The notes beneath the pieces are model-generated. The model saw only the letters and a program-made list of their open reading frames with translations, was not told where the DNA came from and did no database searches. From Planctomycetes bacterium syqfu (lineage in GTDB: Bacteria; Planctomycetota; Phycisphaerae; Phycisphaerales; Phycisphaeraceae): DNA of 64,000 nucleotides. The translations under genes and the position numbers were made by a program. The stretch spans positions 6,944,001 through 7,008,000 of the forward strand of contig CP087563.1 of assembly GCA_020974905.1 (NCBI GenBank). The letters are read 5' to 3'. Below, one piece after another: positions 24,017 to 34,216 of this stretch (positions are counted from its first letter, which is position 1; the number at the start of each line of letters is the position of its first letter).

Positions 24017-27000
24017 TTATTTCACTTGAATCTTGCCCCAATACGCAGGCATGATCATGGCTTCGCTGGGGATGTCCGCGATAATTCCCGCAGCCTTGTT
24101 ATGCCAGTAGACACGTTCGACGGTCGCGCCGGATTGTCCGATGAGCACGCCAATGTCTCCGGTGGTCTTGGGCAATTGCTTCGGATTCCAACCTAGAACT
24201 GAAAGCGGGATGGCAATCTCCGTGACATCAAAGACGACCTTCTTTTCCGGCTGAGTGAATGCAGGTCGGACCAGGCGGCTGGAAGCCAGTTTGATCTGCA
24301 AACTCACATCGTCAATCTGGTCGATGGTGATGTGCCGCACCGGTGAAGTGAAAGCAACCGGAGACTGCGTGCCGGGGACAATGTAACGGTAGCACGCGGC
24401 TTTGGGGTTACCATTTGCTTCGGTGATGAGTAAACGCAAATCACCTGCAACGGGTTCATTCTTGCGTTTACCTTCAACAGGTTGGGTTGCCAGTTTCAGG
24501 TCGAAACCGCCACCGGTTTTAAACAGGGTCTGTAAATCGCTGCCCCTGTTATCCAGCAGATTATTTCGGCGTGAGAGCAGGGCGATGTAGAGATGCGATT
24601 GATCGACAGACAACGCAGCGGTGATCGCAGGCTCCTTGTACTGCTTGCCCCAATCACCTTCCTTAAATGTCTCCGCGTCGATGAGTACCCACTGCGGGTC
24701 TTGCCAATCGTTGAGTTTACCATCGATATTTTTCGGTTTGTCGGACTTGGTGATCGTCATGACATCCGACTCGCTTGCGGACTTCTGTGCACGGTCGCAG
24801 GCGATCATGTAATCCTGCACAGCCAGAACGTCCTTGGCGGTGATCGTCAGAGATTGGCTGGGCAGTCGCTTGATGGACTCCAGGCCTAAGACTTTGACGA
24901 GGCTGCTGTGACTCTTACCTGCAACGAGGATGATCTCGCCGTTAGGCAGTTGGTTGAGGGTCGGGAAGAAGTGTTCGCTGATCTGGTTGATGTTGGTGAG
25001 ATCCATGCCACGGTTGTGTTCAGCCATATCCCATTGGCGTCCGTCGCGTGGGTAAGCACCGAGGTAATCCACGAACAAACCATCCGTGGTCAGCAGGTAG
25101 ACCACGCCCTTGTCGGAGTTGATCGCCCAGAGTTCACCGGCATCGGAGTTACGTGGGGTGACTGTGGGGCCGAGGAGTCGCGTGGTAGCCAGTAACTCGC
25201 CGGGATAACTCGGCAACGCTGGTGATGCGTGTCCGGGATGCAGACCTGGCCAACGGGAATGGTACTGCCAAACCAGCTTGCCATCTTTGAAACCGCGCAT
25301 GGGTCCGCCGGTGAAAATGAGCATGCCGCTATCGTCGGTGAATGCCTGGCCGCCACCACTGGTGGGTTGATGATTGATATCCGAAACCAGTGAGGTGACG
25401 TTGGCAAGGTCATAGTGTGGCAAGCCATCCGAATCGACCTGTGTCGGTTTGAGTTCGACAACGCCATTGCGATGTGTGATCAGCAGAGACAGGTCTGATT
25501 GGATATGTGCGGTCAAGAAGGAGTTGATGTTTGGATCGTCAGCAAAGCTGCGAATCTGCACTTCGTCATTTTGAACCTGTTGGTCGTGATTCAGATCGAC
25601 CCAACAAACCAGGCTGCTGGCTTTGAACATGTGGCGTTGGCGATTGACCTTTCGCGGGTTGCCTTTGACCTGATATGCAGGGAAGTCATCAAGCCAACCT
25701 TGTTCTTCGATGAACTTCCAACTGCTTAATGATCCGACGCAAGCCAGGGGTGTGATGCGTTCTTTGTCATCACGCCAGATGGAGGCCAGTGGCTGACCCG
25801 TGGTTGGGCCGGAGTAGTTGGTGGTGATATAGCGGTGTCCCAATGCATGGGTGACGGTTTGCGGGCCATGCCACCTGGGGGCGTACCACGGTGTTTCGGA
25901 TGCGAGCCAATAGATGCGATCAAGTTTGGTTTGGCCGGTAGATTGGTTGATTTTGAATTCCATGCCGCCGGCAGTTTGTGACAGGTAGAAACGTGACGGA
26001 TCTTTGGGATCGATCATGCCACCGCCGCCATATCCTGGGGGACCGTAGAACGCCTTGATGAGTTTGCCATCCAGTGACCAGACACTGACGCGCTTGGGGG
26101 CTTTGAAATCTTCGGTGACCCAGAGTTGGTCCCGCGCGTCGATTGCGATACCGTCAGGATTGTTCATGTGATATTCGTCATACAAACCTGACTGGGGCTT
26201 GCCGGGATGTCCGATGGTTTTGATATGGCGATAGCTGTTGGCAGTGAAGACTTTGATGCAGTGGCTTTCTCCCTGGTTTGTGATGTAGAAATTGCCTTTG
26301 CTATCGACGGTGAGTTGTCGGGGCTGATCAAGCCCATCACTGATGAGAATTTCTTTGTCGGTGAGTTGGCAGTTTGGGACATCGAGTGTGTAACGATGCA
26401 GCTCATTGCCAACGAGGATGAACAGTTTGCCATGTCGATCAAAGTACATGCCGCCGGCATTGGCAAGATCAATCGTACCCAGCGGCTTGGCTTCCGTTTG
26501 CACACTCACTGAAGCAGCATCGTAGAGATAAAGTTTCTGGGTGAGTTTGTCAGAGTAGACCAGCAGGCCGTTGTGCACCGCAAGTCCGCCGAGGTCGATG
26601 TCATCCCAGTTTGCATCATTGGGCAGTGTCGGTTGTGGGAAGGCGACGCGGAACATGCCGTTGTCAGCAAAGCCCATGATGCGGATTTCCGCTTGAGGTT
26701 TGGCAGACTTGGCGGTCTTGTCAACGTTCCATGACATGGCTGAGTAGAGATAGATTTTCTGATCGCGCTTGGGGCCGTGATCCACTGCAAGCAAGGTTGC
26801 GCCGGTCCAGTGTCCGCCGATGCGACGACGGCCTGCGAACTTGTTGCCATCCATGTCCACCCACGCCACCGCCTGCGCCGCTTCCGCAACACCGCTGGTG
26901 ATCACAAGGTGCGGCTTATTGGCTTGGCTGTAGGACTCAGGGATGAATGCGATGGCACGGGGACTGCCGTGATCAGCTAACCAGCCACCGGGTCCAAAAT

Positions 27001-28036
27001 CAATATCGGTTGGCCAGGGGGGATTACCGGTGTTGGGGTAAATGGTTTTCTCGTATGTGAGTTTGATTTGATCACGCACCAAACCACGGACGGTGTACTG
27101 GCCGGGCTTGATGATGGAGCGGATGATCTCATAACCGGTGCCAGGTTGGGCATGCTGCTTGGGTGTACCGATGTCGGTGCCGTCGTAGAGGAAGGTGTGT
27201 TTACCTGCTTCGTAAAACTCCCCGCCGGTGAGATTGCGGACACGGTGTCCTTGTTCGTCTTCGAGGACAAGTGTGACGTAGCCGGGCTTATCAAGCTCAA
27301 AGTTGATGGCAATGGGAGGATCAGTAAGCTTAACTTGAACTGACTTCTGGTTTACTTGTTGACTGATACTTTTTTTCTCCGCGATCGCTGGGTATTGAGT
27401 AAGAACCACGTCATCCAAATAGCATTGTCCTTCAATCAGCGAACCGGTTGCACCCATTCGCAGGAAGGAGATGCGCACACCAATAAAGTCGAAGGGTTTA
27501 TCGCCATCGTAGGTGAAGTCCATTTTCATGGGTGTCCAGTCTGTGGTTTTCAGATTGATCACCTTGGAGGTCAGCACACCTGCCATGACACGGCGTTGTT
27601 TGGTTTTACCATCCTTGTCCTGATAGGACTCGTATTTCTGCAGGATCAGGTTGGCAAGGACTGCGTTGTATTGATCGGTCGATCGTGTTTTGGCCTGAAA
27701 TGACAGTGTAAACGCGTTGCCCTTGTCCTGCTTGATACCGTTGAGATAGGCTTCGAAGCGACCATCAAGACGCGATTTGTCATTGCCGGTGACAGTGATA
27801 AAAGCGTACTGTTTACCTGCCGGAACCGGTGCGTCGGACATCGTTCCGCGGTCAATGACCTTGCAACCATGTGCATGACTGGACCAGCCTCTGGTACCTT
27901 TCTCGAAGCTGCCGTTGTTGTGTATGGCATCAATGAGAATGGTTGGGGGGGACTGTGTTCTGGGCGTCTCCTGGGCCGAGAGTGGCAGTGCCAATGCAGT
28001 GAGAAGCAAGGCGGTGAACAAAGTATTTAATTTCAT
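24017..28036 (-). CDS. Giant secreted NHL/beta-propeller protein with CBM9-like C-terminus
   Basis: 1339 residues from the ATG at 28036, which has GAGGTT upstream and starts a clear signal peptide (MKLNTLFTALLLTALALPLSAQ); the open frame extends 19 codons further. Domains as read: a jelly-roll-like carbohydrate-binding region (about 35-210), a FlgD/Ig-like module (about 230-330, VTLVLEDEQGHRVRNLTGG...YTVRGLVRDQ), a long NHL-type propeller (about 350-1080, DGIAIDARDQLWVTED, QLTVDSKGNFYITNQG) with a WVDLNHDQQVQNDE segment resembling a Ca-binding loop, and a C-terminal CBM9/DOMON-like domain (about 1120-1339, IDGKLNDWQDPQW...ALSVDQSHLYIALL). No catalytic motif recognised. Paralogue of the gene just upstream, 14 nt away. 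Likely glycan binding at the cell surface, by inference. Confidence 0.78.
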   Translation of the reverse strand: MKLNTLFTALLLTALALPLSAQETPRTQSPPTILIDAIHNNGSFEKGTRGWSSHAHGCKVIDRGTMSDAPVPAGKQYAFITVTGNDKSRLDGRFEAYLNGIKQDKGNAFTLSFQAKTRSTDQYNAVLANLILQKYESYQDKDGKTKQRRVMAGVLTSKVINLKTTDWTPMKMDFTYDGDKPFDFIGVRISFLRMGATGSLIEGQCYLDDVVLTQYPAIAEKKSISQQVNQKSVQVKLTDPPIAINFELDKPGYVTLVLEDEQGHRVRNLTGGEFYEAGKHTFLYDGTDIGTPKQHAQPGTGYEIIRSIIKPGQYTVRGLVRDQIKLTYEKTIYPNTGNPPWPTDIDFGPGGWLADHGSPRAIAFIPESYSQANKPHLVITSGVAEAAQAVAWVDMDGNKFAGRRRIGGHWTGATLLAVDHGPKRDQKIYLYSAMSWNVDKTAKSAKPQAEIRIMGFADNGMFRVAFPQPTLPNDANWDDIDLGGLAVHNGLLVYSDKLTQKLYLYDAASVSVQTEAKPLGTIDLANAGGMYFDRHGKLFILVGNELHRYTLDVPNCQLTDKEILISDGLDQPRQLTVDSKGNFYITNQGESHCIKVFTANSYRHIKTIGHPGKPQSGLYDEYHMNNPDGIAIDARDQLWVTEDFKAPKRVSVWSLDGKLIKAFYGPPGYGGGGMIDPKDPSRFYLSQTAGGMEFKINQSTGQTKLDRIYWLASETPWYAPRWHGPQTVTHALGHRYITTNYSGPTTGQPLASIWRDDKERITPLACVGSLSSWKFIEEQGWLDDFPAYQVKGNPRKVNRQRHMFKASSLVCWVDLNHDQQVQNDEVQIRSFADDPNINSFLTAHIQSDLSLLITHRNGVVELKPTQVDSDGLPHYDLANVTSLVSDINHQPTSGGGQAFTDDSGMLIFTGGPMRGFKDGKLVWQYHSRWPGLHPGHASPALPSYPGELLATTRLLGPTVTPRNSDAGELWAINSDKGVVYLLTTDGLFVDYLGAYPRDGRQWDMAEHNRGMDLTNINQISEHFFPTLNQLPNGEIILVAGKSHSSLVKVLGLESIKRLPSQSLTITAKDVLAVQDYMIACDRAQKSASESDVMTITKSDKPKNIDGKLNDWQDPQWVLIDAETFKEGDWGKQYKEPAITAALSVDQSHLYIALLSRRNNLLDNRGSDLQTLFKTGGGFDLKLATQPVEGKRKNEPVAGDLRLLITEANGNPKAACYRYIVPGTQSPVAFTSPVRHITIDQIDDVSLQIKLASSRLVRPAFTQPEKKVVFDVTEIAIPLSVLGWNPKQLPKTTGDIGVLIGQSGATVERVYWHNKAAGIIADIPSEAMIMPAYWGKIQVK

Positions 28037-28050
28037 GTTGAACCTCAAAG

Positions 28051-31000
28051 TTATTTGATACTGATTTTGCCCCATTGGCTTGGATAAAGCCAAGCTTCGG
28101 CAGGGAGATCGCTGATGAGATTGGTCTGTTTGTTGGACCAGTAAGTGCGTGCGGTATTGATGCTGCCGGTCGCATCGGAACTGATGAATCCGATGTCACC
28201 GGTTAACTGCATGTTGGGTTTGAGTGCCATGCCCAGTGCTTCGCGTGGCAGTTGGGCTTCGACGATGTAGCCGTCTTTGGTCGTGCTGACATGTATGTTG
28301 GTGTTATCGAGAATGACCACCTTGTCCATCGGGTGTGTCATCACCGGTGAGATGTAAATTTGTTTTTCACTTGCGCTGGCTTGTTTTGCTTTGGGCATCA
28401 TCAAGACCGCAGTGGGCTTACCCTTGAAGTTGGCGATGAGGATACGCAGGTCGCCAGCAACAGGGTCTTTTTGTGTGTTGCCTGTTGGACTGAATTGGAT
28501 GTCAACCGCATCGCCGGTTTTAAACAGTCGCGTGAAATCCTTGCCCTGGTTGAGCCATGGCGAAGGGTCGGAGACTTTGAAAAAGGCGTAGAGATTTTGG
28601 GCATCGTAAGCGAGTTTGGCGGTGCCGGACTGTTGGCCGCCTTGACGTGCGATCTGCATCGCTGGTATGTCGGACCATTCGTTTTCCTTGCCATCCGCTT
28701 TGAAATGAGAGACAAGTTTCTGCATGACGTAAGTCTTGTCTTGATTGGCATCACTTTGCATTTGAGACTGCATTTGCAGGGCTTTTGCGATGTGCGTGTC
28801 GGTGATGGTGATCGTTTGCGTTGGCAATCGCTTGATGTTTTCAAGTCCGTGGACATTGAGAATCATGCAGGCTTCACGAGCCAGTGCGCAGGTCAGACGA
28901 ATTTGACCGTCAGCTTGTTTGCCGAAGAATCCGTTGAATGCTTCGCCACTTTGGGTAAAGGCATTGATGGACTTGCCAACGAGTTTGGCTTCGGAGTCGG
29001 GGAGGGGTAATGCTGGCAGGCGACCGTCTGCAAAGAGGGTGTCGACGAAGATACCATCATTGGTCAACAGATAATCCTGACCGAGATTGCCACGCAGATG
29101 AAAGACGTTGCCGATCTCATCGTTGATGCGAGCCTGACCGGTGATCATTAACGGGCCGATGATCAGGCCGGGCTTGGGCATGGTGGCACGATGCGAACCG
29201 TGGACACCGGGGAAGGGGTTGGGATAGGTCCAGTTGAGTTTGCCGGTCATCGCATCCACCGCGCAGATTCGACTTGGATTAGGATACCCAAGCTTGCTTG
29301 AGATGAGCACCTGGTTGTTGTCCTCGTCGGGAACCATCGTGCCTTGTTCTCGGATGTTCATGGGCTTGATGCTGGCTGATGTGTAAATCGGTGCGCCGCG
29401 ATCATCAAAGCCAACGGGTTCAATGCGTATCATGCCTGAAGCAAAGATGCGAAGCTTGCTGTCCATGCGTCCGCCCCAGCCACTGTTAAAGGCAAAGGCA
29501 GAGTCTTTGCGGCGTTGGTTTCCTGCTGCAGGATACTTGGTTTTGATGATCTCGCATTCCTCGCGTTGGACCAGACCATCGTGATTCGTGTCATTCCAAA
29601 AGACACCATCAAGCAGGTCGCAGTCGGCCCATTGGCCGGAGGGTCGTTCGAGGACGGTGTTCCCCTTGCCGAGTTTGCCTGCGATTTGGCTGACGGTGGT
29701 GATGGCGGTGACGGGTTGCCAGTCACCATTGTCCATTTGCATCAACAGGATGTAACCATGTTGGTTGTAGTAGGGCAGTGAGAGGAAATACTCACGTTTC
29801 TTGCCACTGGCATCACTGGAAAAACGTTGGGGTTTGGCAAAGCGGTCCGTCGGGATTTCAAAGCTTTCGCCCTTGGTCAGGTCCGGGTGCCAGAGAATAC
29901 TTTGGAGTTTCCAGGTGCGCTTGGCATGATCGATTTTAAACTCCAACGGGCCAAGATAAGCCAGTGTCGGGTCGGTGTCATGAAGCGTGGTGGCATTGCC
30001 TGCATAGCCGGTGTTCCCCAGATAATCTCTGACGAGTTTGCCTGACGGTTCCCAGACACTCACACGACGGGGATAGTCCCAGCTTTCCGTGATCCAGATT
30101 TTGTTTTTGCTGTCAACAGCGACACTGCTGCCGTGCATGATGCCCTTGGGATCAAATGGGCCTCGGATGGCTCGACCCCCTTTTTGCCCGCAGGTGTAGG
30201 CTAATTTGCCTTGCGGGGTGTAGGCTTTGATCTGGGAGTCAGGACCTTGATCGAAGGTGAGATAATTGCCATTGCGATCACAGGCTAAACCGACCGGTTG
30301 CTTAAGCCCGGGAGTTGGAATCGCGGACAATTGGGCATTGTTTTGATCAATGGTAAATAGCTGATTGTTACTGAGGACAACGAGTTGATCCTGAGCATTG
30401 TATGCCATTGCCGATGGAGCGTTGACGTTGAGTGTGCGAACGTAGGTCGCTTTGATTTTGTCGATGAGAATAATCTGATTGTGCTGCGTATAGGCGATGG
30501 CAAGATATGCTTTACCCACCGCGATGAAATCGGGTTTGCCAAGTTGCTTGCTATCAAAAATGTCTGATAAATGCAGGACAAAGGGCAGTTCCTTACCGTC
30601 ACGAATAAAGGGCTTGTAATCACCGGTTGCTGCATCAAGCCGGATGATGGCAGGGGGAGGCGAGAAGGAATTGAAATGTTCAGGGATGGCATAGACGTAT
30701 TGTTCGTCTGCGGCCAAGGCGCGTGCGCCACGTTTTTCACTCCAGATTTTCTTGCCGTTGCGATCCAGACCGATCATGCCCCAGCCGCCTTCAGCAAACT
30801 CCCATGCGATGACCATGTTTGAACCGCTGGCTGCGATCAGATGTGGCGGTGTGTGATCCGCTCCCCATGCACCGCTACCGTCTGCGACATCCCATGTGGG
30901 TGTGCCAGGGTTGTAGAAACTCATTTCATAAGTCGCATCAATTCCGGGGTGACACAGTGCCTTGACGGTGTACTCACCTGTTGCAACAGTCGAGGAATGC

Positions 31001-32046
31001 GGTTCGTAACCAATATTATGATTGCCTTTCCAAACCGCATCGGCCATGGTGTCCCAGGGGATGGTGACCTGGACAGCATTGTCATCGCGATGTGTCACAT
31101 AGTCAGCAACTTTCAATCCGCCGATGTTACGAACACGATTGCCCTGCGCATCATCAATCGCAAGAGAGACGATTTTGGCATCGGTTGGCAAGGTCAGTTT
31201 GATGGGGACTGGACCGGTGAGGCGGTCGGTCTTGGGTTGGTATTGACGCAGCGCAACTTCGGTTTGGTCGGTGAGTGTTGCATTGCCCCAGACGCGATGG
31301 TTGTTCCAGTAGAACTCACGTGATGTGATGCCTGCCTGGATGTTGTCAGCATAACGGTGAATGAGTGTGTCACTTCCTGCCGGATCACCCCAGAGAAACT
31401 CCATGCCGATCTGGAAGTTCATCCCTGCCTGCAAGTCAGGCTTTTTGCGTGTGATCATCTTCCATGGGATGCGCAGTTCCTGAACGTAGCCGGTGTCCGT
31501 TTTGGCAAAGGCTTGTTGAGCGCCTTCGCCCAGTTCATTGGAACCGGTTTTGGCAACGAGTGAACGAGCCTGATTTTCTCGCCAGTTATTCATGTCATCC
31601 CAGACGGTGATGCGGATCACCGATGACTTTGACGGCTTGTGATACCAGCCATCTATCCAGGTGATCTGGTCAGCGGTCTTGAATCGCAGTTGAACACAGT
31701 CGGACTTCCAGCCGGTGTCGGGGTTGAAACGTGGATCGATGAAGCTGCCCATGGGCGTTGGATCATTCCAATCGATCGCCAGGTAGAGATACGTCTGATC
31801 CCACATGGCGGTGACTGTTGCCGAATAACGGTCACTAAGCAGCTGGTCGGCAAAGCAGCGAATGCGGCCTGTTTTATTCCAATCTGACAGGTCGCCATCA
31901 ATCTGAACCGGCCTGCTGACAGGTAAGACCAGGATGCCTTCGTTTTGACTTTGTCGGCCAATCATATTGACCTGACCCAGGGTCGGTAGGGCCATTGTGA
32001 GTGTGACGGTCATGGCCATAAGCCACTTTGAGAGTTGATCTAACAA
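28051..32046 (-). CDS. Giant secreted protein: CBM9-like, FlgD-like, NHL propeller, CBM9-like
   Basis: 1331 residues, TTG start with GGAGA 6 nt upstream and a signal peptide (KWLMAMTVTLTMALPTLGQ). An N-terminal CBM9/DOMON-like domain (about 45-250: VQIDGDLSDWNKTGRI...YLYLAIDWND) is present here but not in its neighbour. A FlgD-like module (about 275-385), an NHL-type propeller (about 400-1080, including a GVFWNDTNHDGLVQREE Ca-binding-like loop) and a second CBM9-like domain follow. The C-termini of the two paralogues align well (SDLPAEAWLYPSQWGKISIK against a matching end), so they arose by duplication. First gene of a two-gene operon divergent from the GntR-type regulator, with a good promoter at 32136-32163. 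Confidence 0.78.
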   Translation of the reverse strand: MLDQLSKWLMAMTVTLTMALPTLGQVNMIGRQSQNEGILVLPVSRPVQIDGDLSDWNKTGRIRCFADQLLSDRYSATVTAMWDQTYLYLAIDWNDPTPMGSFIDPRFNPDTGWKSDCVQLRFKTADQITWIDGWYHKPSKSSVIRITVWDDMNNWRENQARSLVAKTGSNELGEGAQQAFAKTDTGYVQELRIPWKMITRKKPDLQAGMNFQIGMEFLWGDPAGSDTLIHRYADNIQAGITSREFYWNNHRVWGNATLTDQTEVALRQYQPKTDRLTGPVPIKLTLPTDAKIVSLAIDDAQGNRVRNIGGLKVADYVTHRDDNAVQVTIPWDTMADAVWKGNHNIGYEPHSSTVATGEYTVKALCHPGIDATYEMSFYNPGTPTWDVADGSGAWGADHTPPHLIAASGSNMVIAWEFAEGGWGMIGLDRNGKKIWSEKRGARALAADEQYVYAIPEHFNSFSPPPAIIRLDAATGDYKPFIRDGKELPFVLHLSDIFDSKQLGKPDFIAVGKAYLAIAYTQHNQIILIDKIKATYVRTLNVNAPSAMAYNAQDQLVVLSNNQLFTIDQNNAQLSAIPTPGLKQPVGLACDRNGNYLTFDQGPDSQIKAYTPQGKLAYTCGQKGGRAIRGPFDPKGIMHGSSVAVDSKNKIWITESWDYPRRVSVWEPSGKLVRDYLGNTGYAGNATTLHDTDPTLAYLGPLEFKIDHAKRTWKLQSILWHPDLTKGESFEIPTDRFAKPQRFSSDASGKKREYFLSLPYYNQHGYILLMQMDNGDWQPVTAITTVSQIAGKLGKGNTVLERPSGQWADCDLLDGVFWNDTNHDGLVQREECEIIKTKYPAAGNQRRKDSAFAFNSGWGGRMDSKLRIFASGMIRIEPVGFDDRGAPIYTSASIKPMNIREQGTMVPDEDNNQVLISSKLGYPNPSRICAVDAMTGKLNWTYPNPFPGVHGSHRATMPKPGLIIGPLMITGQARINDEIGNVFHLRGNLGQDYLLTNDGIFVDTLFADGRLPALPLPDSEAKLVGKSINAFTQSGEAFNGFFGKQADGQIRLTCALAREACMILNVHGLENIKRLPTQTITITDTHIAKALQMQSQMQSDANQDKTYVMQKLVSHFKADGKENEWSDIPAMQIARQGGQQSGTAKLAYDAQNLYAFFKVSDPSPWLNQGKDFTRLFKTGDAVDIQFSPTGNTQKDPVAGDLRILIANFKGKPTAVLMMPKAKQASASEKQIYISPVMTHPMDKVVILDNTNIHVSTTKDGYIVEAQLPREALGMALKPNMQLTGDIGFISSDATGSINTARTYWSNKQTNLISDLPAEAWLYPSQWGKISIK

Positions 32047-32135
32047 GGAAAATCTCCATTACATCGGGGCAATGTGAAGAGCGGTTTGGATGACGGTGGG
32101 CGGGAAAAATAATCTGCTTTGGAATGTTGATTTTC

Positions 32136-32163
32136 ATTCTAGACGTGAATATCATAATGTCAA
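32136..32163 (-). promoter_or_regulatory. Promoter of the large secreted-protein operon
   Basis: On the minus strand TTGACA (32163-32158), a 16-bp spacer and TAGAAT (32141-32136), five of six -10 matches. It overlaps the inverted repeat at 32149-32183. Confidence 0.65.
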
Positions 32164-32183
32164 CAGTCTTTAAACTATGATAT
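32149..32183. promoter_or_regulatory. Candidate operator in the divergent regulator region
   Basis: ATATCATA (32149-32156) and TATGATAT (32176-32183) form a perfect 8-bp inverted repeat with a 19-bp spacer. One arm lies inside the minus-strand promoter. A direct repeat TAGACGT also occurs at 32140-32146 and 32196-32202. Either could bind the adjacent regulator. Confidence 0.45.
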
Positions 32184-32209
32184 AAATTTTTGAGATAGAC
32201 GTATCCAAA

Positions 32210-33322
32210 ATGCCCCCAACCCTGATCTCCACAACACGACAAGCGCCCAAGCACAACGGTATCACCGATAAACTTCGGTCCGCCATTGCGCGTGGCAAAC
32301 TCAAGCCCGGGGACCGGCTGCCGGTTCGCACGGAGCTCGAATCGCAACTCAAAGCCAGTCGCATGACGGTGCAAAAAGCGTTGGATGAATTGATCCGTGA
32401 CGGCTTTGTGATCTCCAAGGGCAAGCTTGGTACGTTTGTCTCGGATACTCCGCCGTGTTTGAATCACTATGGACTGGTCCTGCCCCATTCACCAACGCAT
32501 CCGCGATGGAATGGGTATTACGATGCGCTGCTTTTGAGTCTGCACGAACTCAATGAAGTGCTTCAAAGTCAGATTCAGATTTACTACAGCGTGGACTTGC
32601 CGACCGATGAGAATTTTTTGCAACTCTGTCAGGATGTCCATGCTCGACGTCTTGCGGGATTGATGTTTGCAGAAGGTCCTGTGGAGTTGACTGAAACGGA
32701 TTTGATATGCAACCCGAAGATCCCGATGGTCGCCAGTATGTCGGGCAAAGGCAGACCCAATCTGGATCATCTGGTATCAAGTGGGTTTGATTTTGTTTCA
32801 GGTTATGATCTGGCGTGCAAGATTCTCAAGGAACAGGGAGCCAAGCGGTTGGGCGTGATCATGCTCACCAAGGCCCGTGAGATTTTTGAGGAAAGTATTC
32901 CCGAGGTGATCAAGGCCAACGGCTTTGACTATAACCCCATTTTTTACCAGACCACACCAATGGAGCATCGTGATGAGGCTTCTCATGTCGTGCGTTTGAT
33001 GATGTCTTTACCCAAGGATCAACGTCCTGATGGCTTGTACATCAGCGATGACAACCTGGTTCCCGCCGTCTGTCGCGGTTTGATCGAAGCAGGCATTCGC
33101 GTGGGTAAAGACCTGCATGTTGCCACGCACCGAAACTATCCATCTCAAGCGCAGGACATGTTACCTACGCATGATGTCATCTTTGATGTCCGCCAATTAC
33201 TTTCCATTTCTTTGAAGCGGCTTGAAGCCAAACGCATGGGCGATCCGTCCATGAAACCCGTCAAAATCAAGGCCATTCGGGCCTGTGAAGTGCAAGAATT
33301 AAAACAGGAGACATTGTCATGA
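32210..33322 (+). CDS. GntR-family regulator with LacI-type sensor domain
   Basis: 370 residues. The N-terminal GntR winged helix (about 18-80) shows [28 protein letters not shown]...[18 protein letters not shown], ending [10 protein letters not shown]. The rest (about 90-370) resembles a periplasmic-binding-protein/LacI-type effector domain ([43 protein letters not shown]), as in AraR-like proteins that sense sugars. Divergent from the secreted-protein operon and overlapping the prepilin-like gene by 4 nt. It most likely controls both in response to a glycan-derived ligand (inference). Confidence 0.88.
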   Translation: MPPTLISTTRQAPKHNGITDKLRSAIARGKLKPGDRLPVRTELESQLKASRMTVQKALDELIRDGFVISKGKLGTFVSDTPPCLNHYGLVLPHSPTHPRWNGYYDALLLSLHELNEVLQSQIQIYYSVDLPTDENFLQLCQDVHARRLAGLMFAEGPVELTETDLICNPKIPMVASMSGKGRPNLDHLVSSGFDFVSGYDLACKILKEQGAKRLGVIMLTKAREIFEESIPEVIKANGFDYNPIFYQTTPMEHRDEASHVVRLMMSLPKDQRPDGLYISDDNLVPAVCRGLIEAGIRVGKDLHVATHRNYPSQAQDMLPTHDVIFDVRQLLSISLKRLEAKRMGDPSMKPVKIKAIRACEVQELKQETLS

Positions 33323-34128
33323 AACGCGCGGTTACCAGGGGGTTCACACTCATCGAATTGTTGGTCGTGATCAGCATTATTTCTCTGCTGATTGCCATCC
33401 TGTTACCTGCGTTGAGCAAAGCCCGGGAGTCTGCCAGACGCATTCAATGTGCCACTAAAGTACGTGCATTGGCTCAGGCATCAATCGTTTACAGTATGGA
33501 TTACAAGAATGTGTTGCCGATGGTCGAGTCCCCGTACGCCGTGGACCAAGGGTACTTTGCAACGCGTTCAGCAGGCAAACAATTGCTTAAGCAATACATG
33601 AATTATGCCATGGCAACCGGTGTGTATCGTGCGGTTCCCATGAAGTGCCCGTCCAATCCCAATGGGTTAAATGGTGCCGGCCAACCATCATTGGATTACA
33701 GCTACAACGGCAACACTGCGTCTTGGCCCGGTGTTGGTCGCGCGCCTTGGTTGGATATCACATTGGACATGACCAACAACATCGCCAACAAGTATGGTGC
33801 GCGGTGGGGATTGTTTTTTGATCGTGTCAGCGTCAACTGGTCGGATACCTCGTATAAGGGGCCTGCTTCCACATCACATCGCGAAGGCAATACCTTTGAG
33901 GGGGGCAATGTCGCATGGGCCGATGGTTCGACTTCATGGGAAGGATATGATCAAGGCACTGGTTGGACGGATGTTTGTGGTGGTAAAGTCCAGGGACCTG
34001 TTTCTGGGATCAATCTCTATATCAACCATCCCGGTGGCGGTGAAGTTCGTTTCCGTGGAGCGATCAGCAAAGGTTTGTTCAGTGGCGTCGGGTCTGACGC
34101 TTCAGAGGTGATTAAAGTTTTCCAATAA
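33319..34128 (+). CDS. Prepilin-like protein with planctomycete H-x9-DG motif
   Basis: 269 residues. The type III signal sequence is [36 protein letters not shown]: Gly before Phe at the prepilin peptidase site, Glu at +5, then the hydrophobic helix. The body is a pseudopilin-like domain and near the end carries [19 protein letters not shown], matching the H-x-n-DG signature of proteins greatly expanded in Planctomycetota. Translationally coupled to the regulator (ATGA overlap), which is an unusual partnership. A terminator follows at 34153-34189. Probably surface or secretion-associated; the role is unknown. Confidence 0.85.
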   Translation: MKRAVTRGFTLIELLVVISIISLLIAILLPALSKARESARRIQCATKVRALAQASIVYSMDYKNVLPMVESPYAVDQGYFATRSAGKQLLKQYMNYAMATGVYRAVPMKCPSNPNGLNGAGQPSLDYSYNGNTASWPGVGRAPWLDITLDMTNNIANKYGARWGLFFDRVSVNWSDTSYKGPASTSHREGNTFEGGNVAWADGSTSWEGYDQGTGWTDVCGGKVQGPVSGINLYINHPGGGEVRFRGAISKGLFSGVGSDASEVIKVFQ

Positions 34129-34152
34129 CCGTCAACAACAATATCACGAATG

Positions 34153-34189
34153 AAAAAACGCGGTCACATTATGCGACCGCGTTTTTTTT
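34153..34189 (+). terminator. Terminator after the prepilin-like gene
   Basis: AACGCGGTC / GACCGCGTT stem flanked by A and T runs; it could work in both directions. Confidence 0.85.
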
Positions 34190-34216
34190 ATATTTCATGT
34201 TCGCTCAGACACAGAC

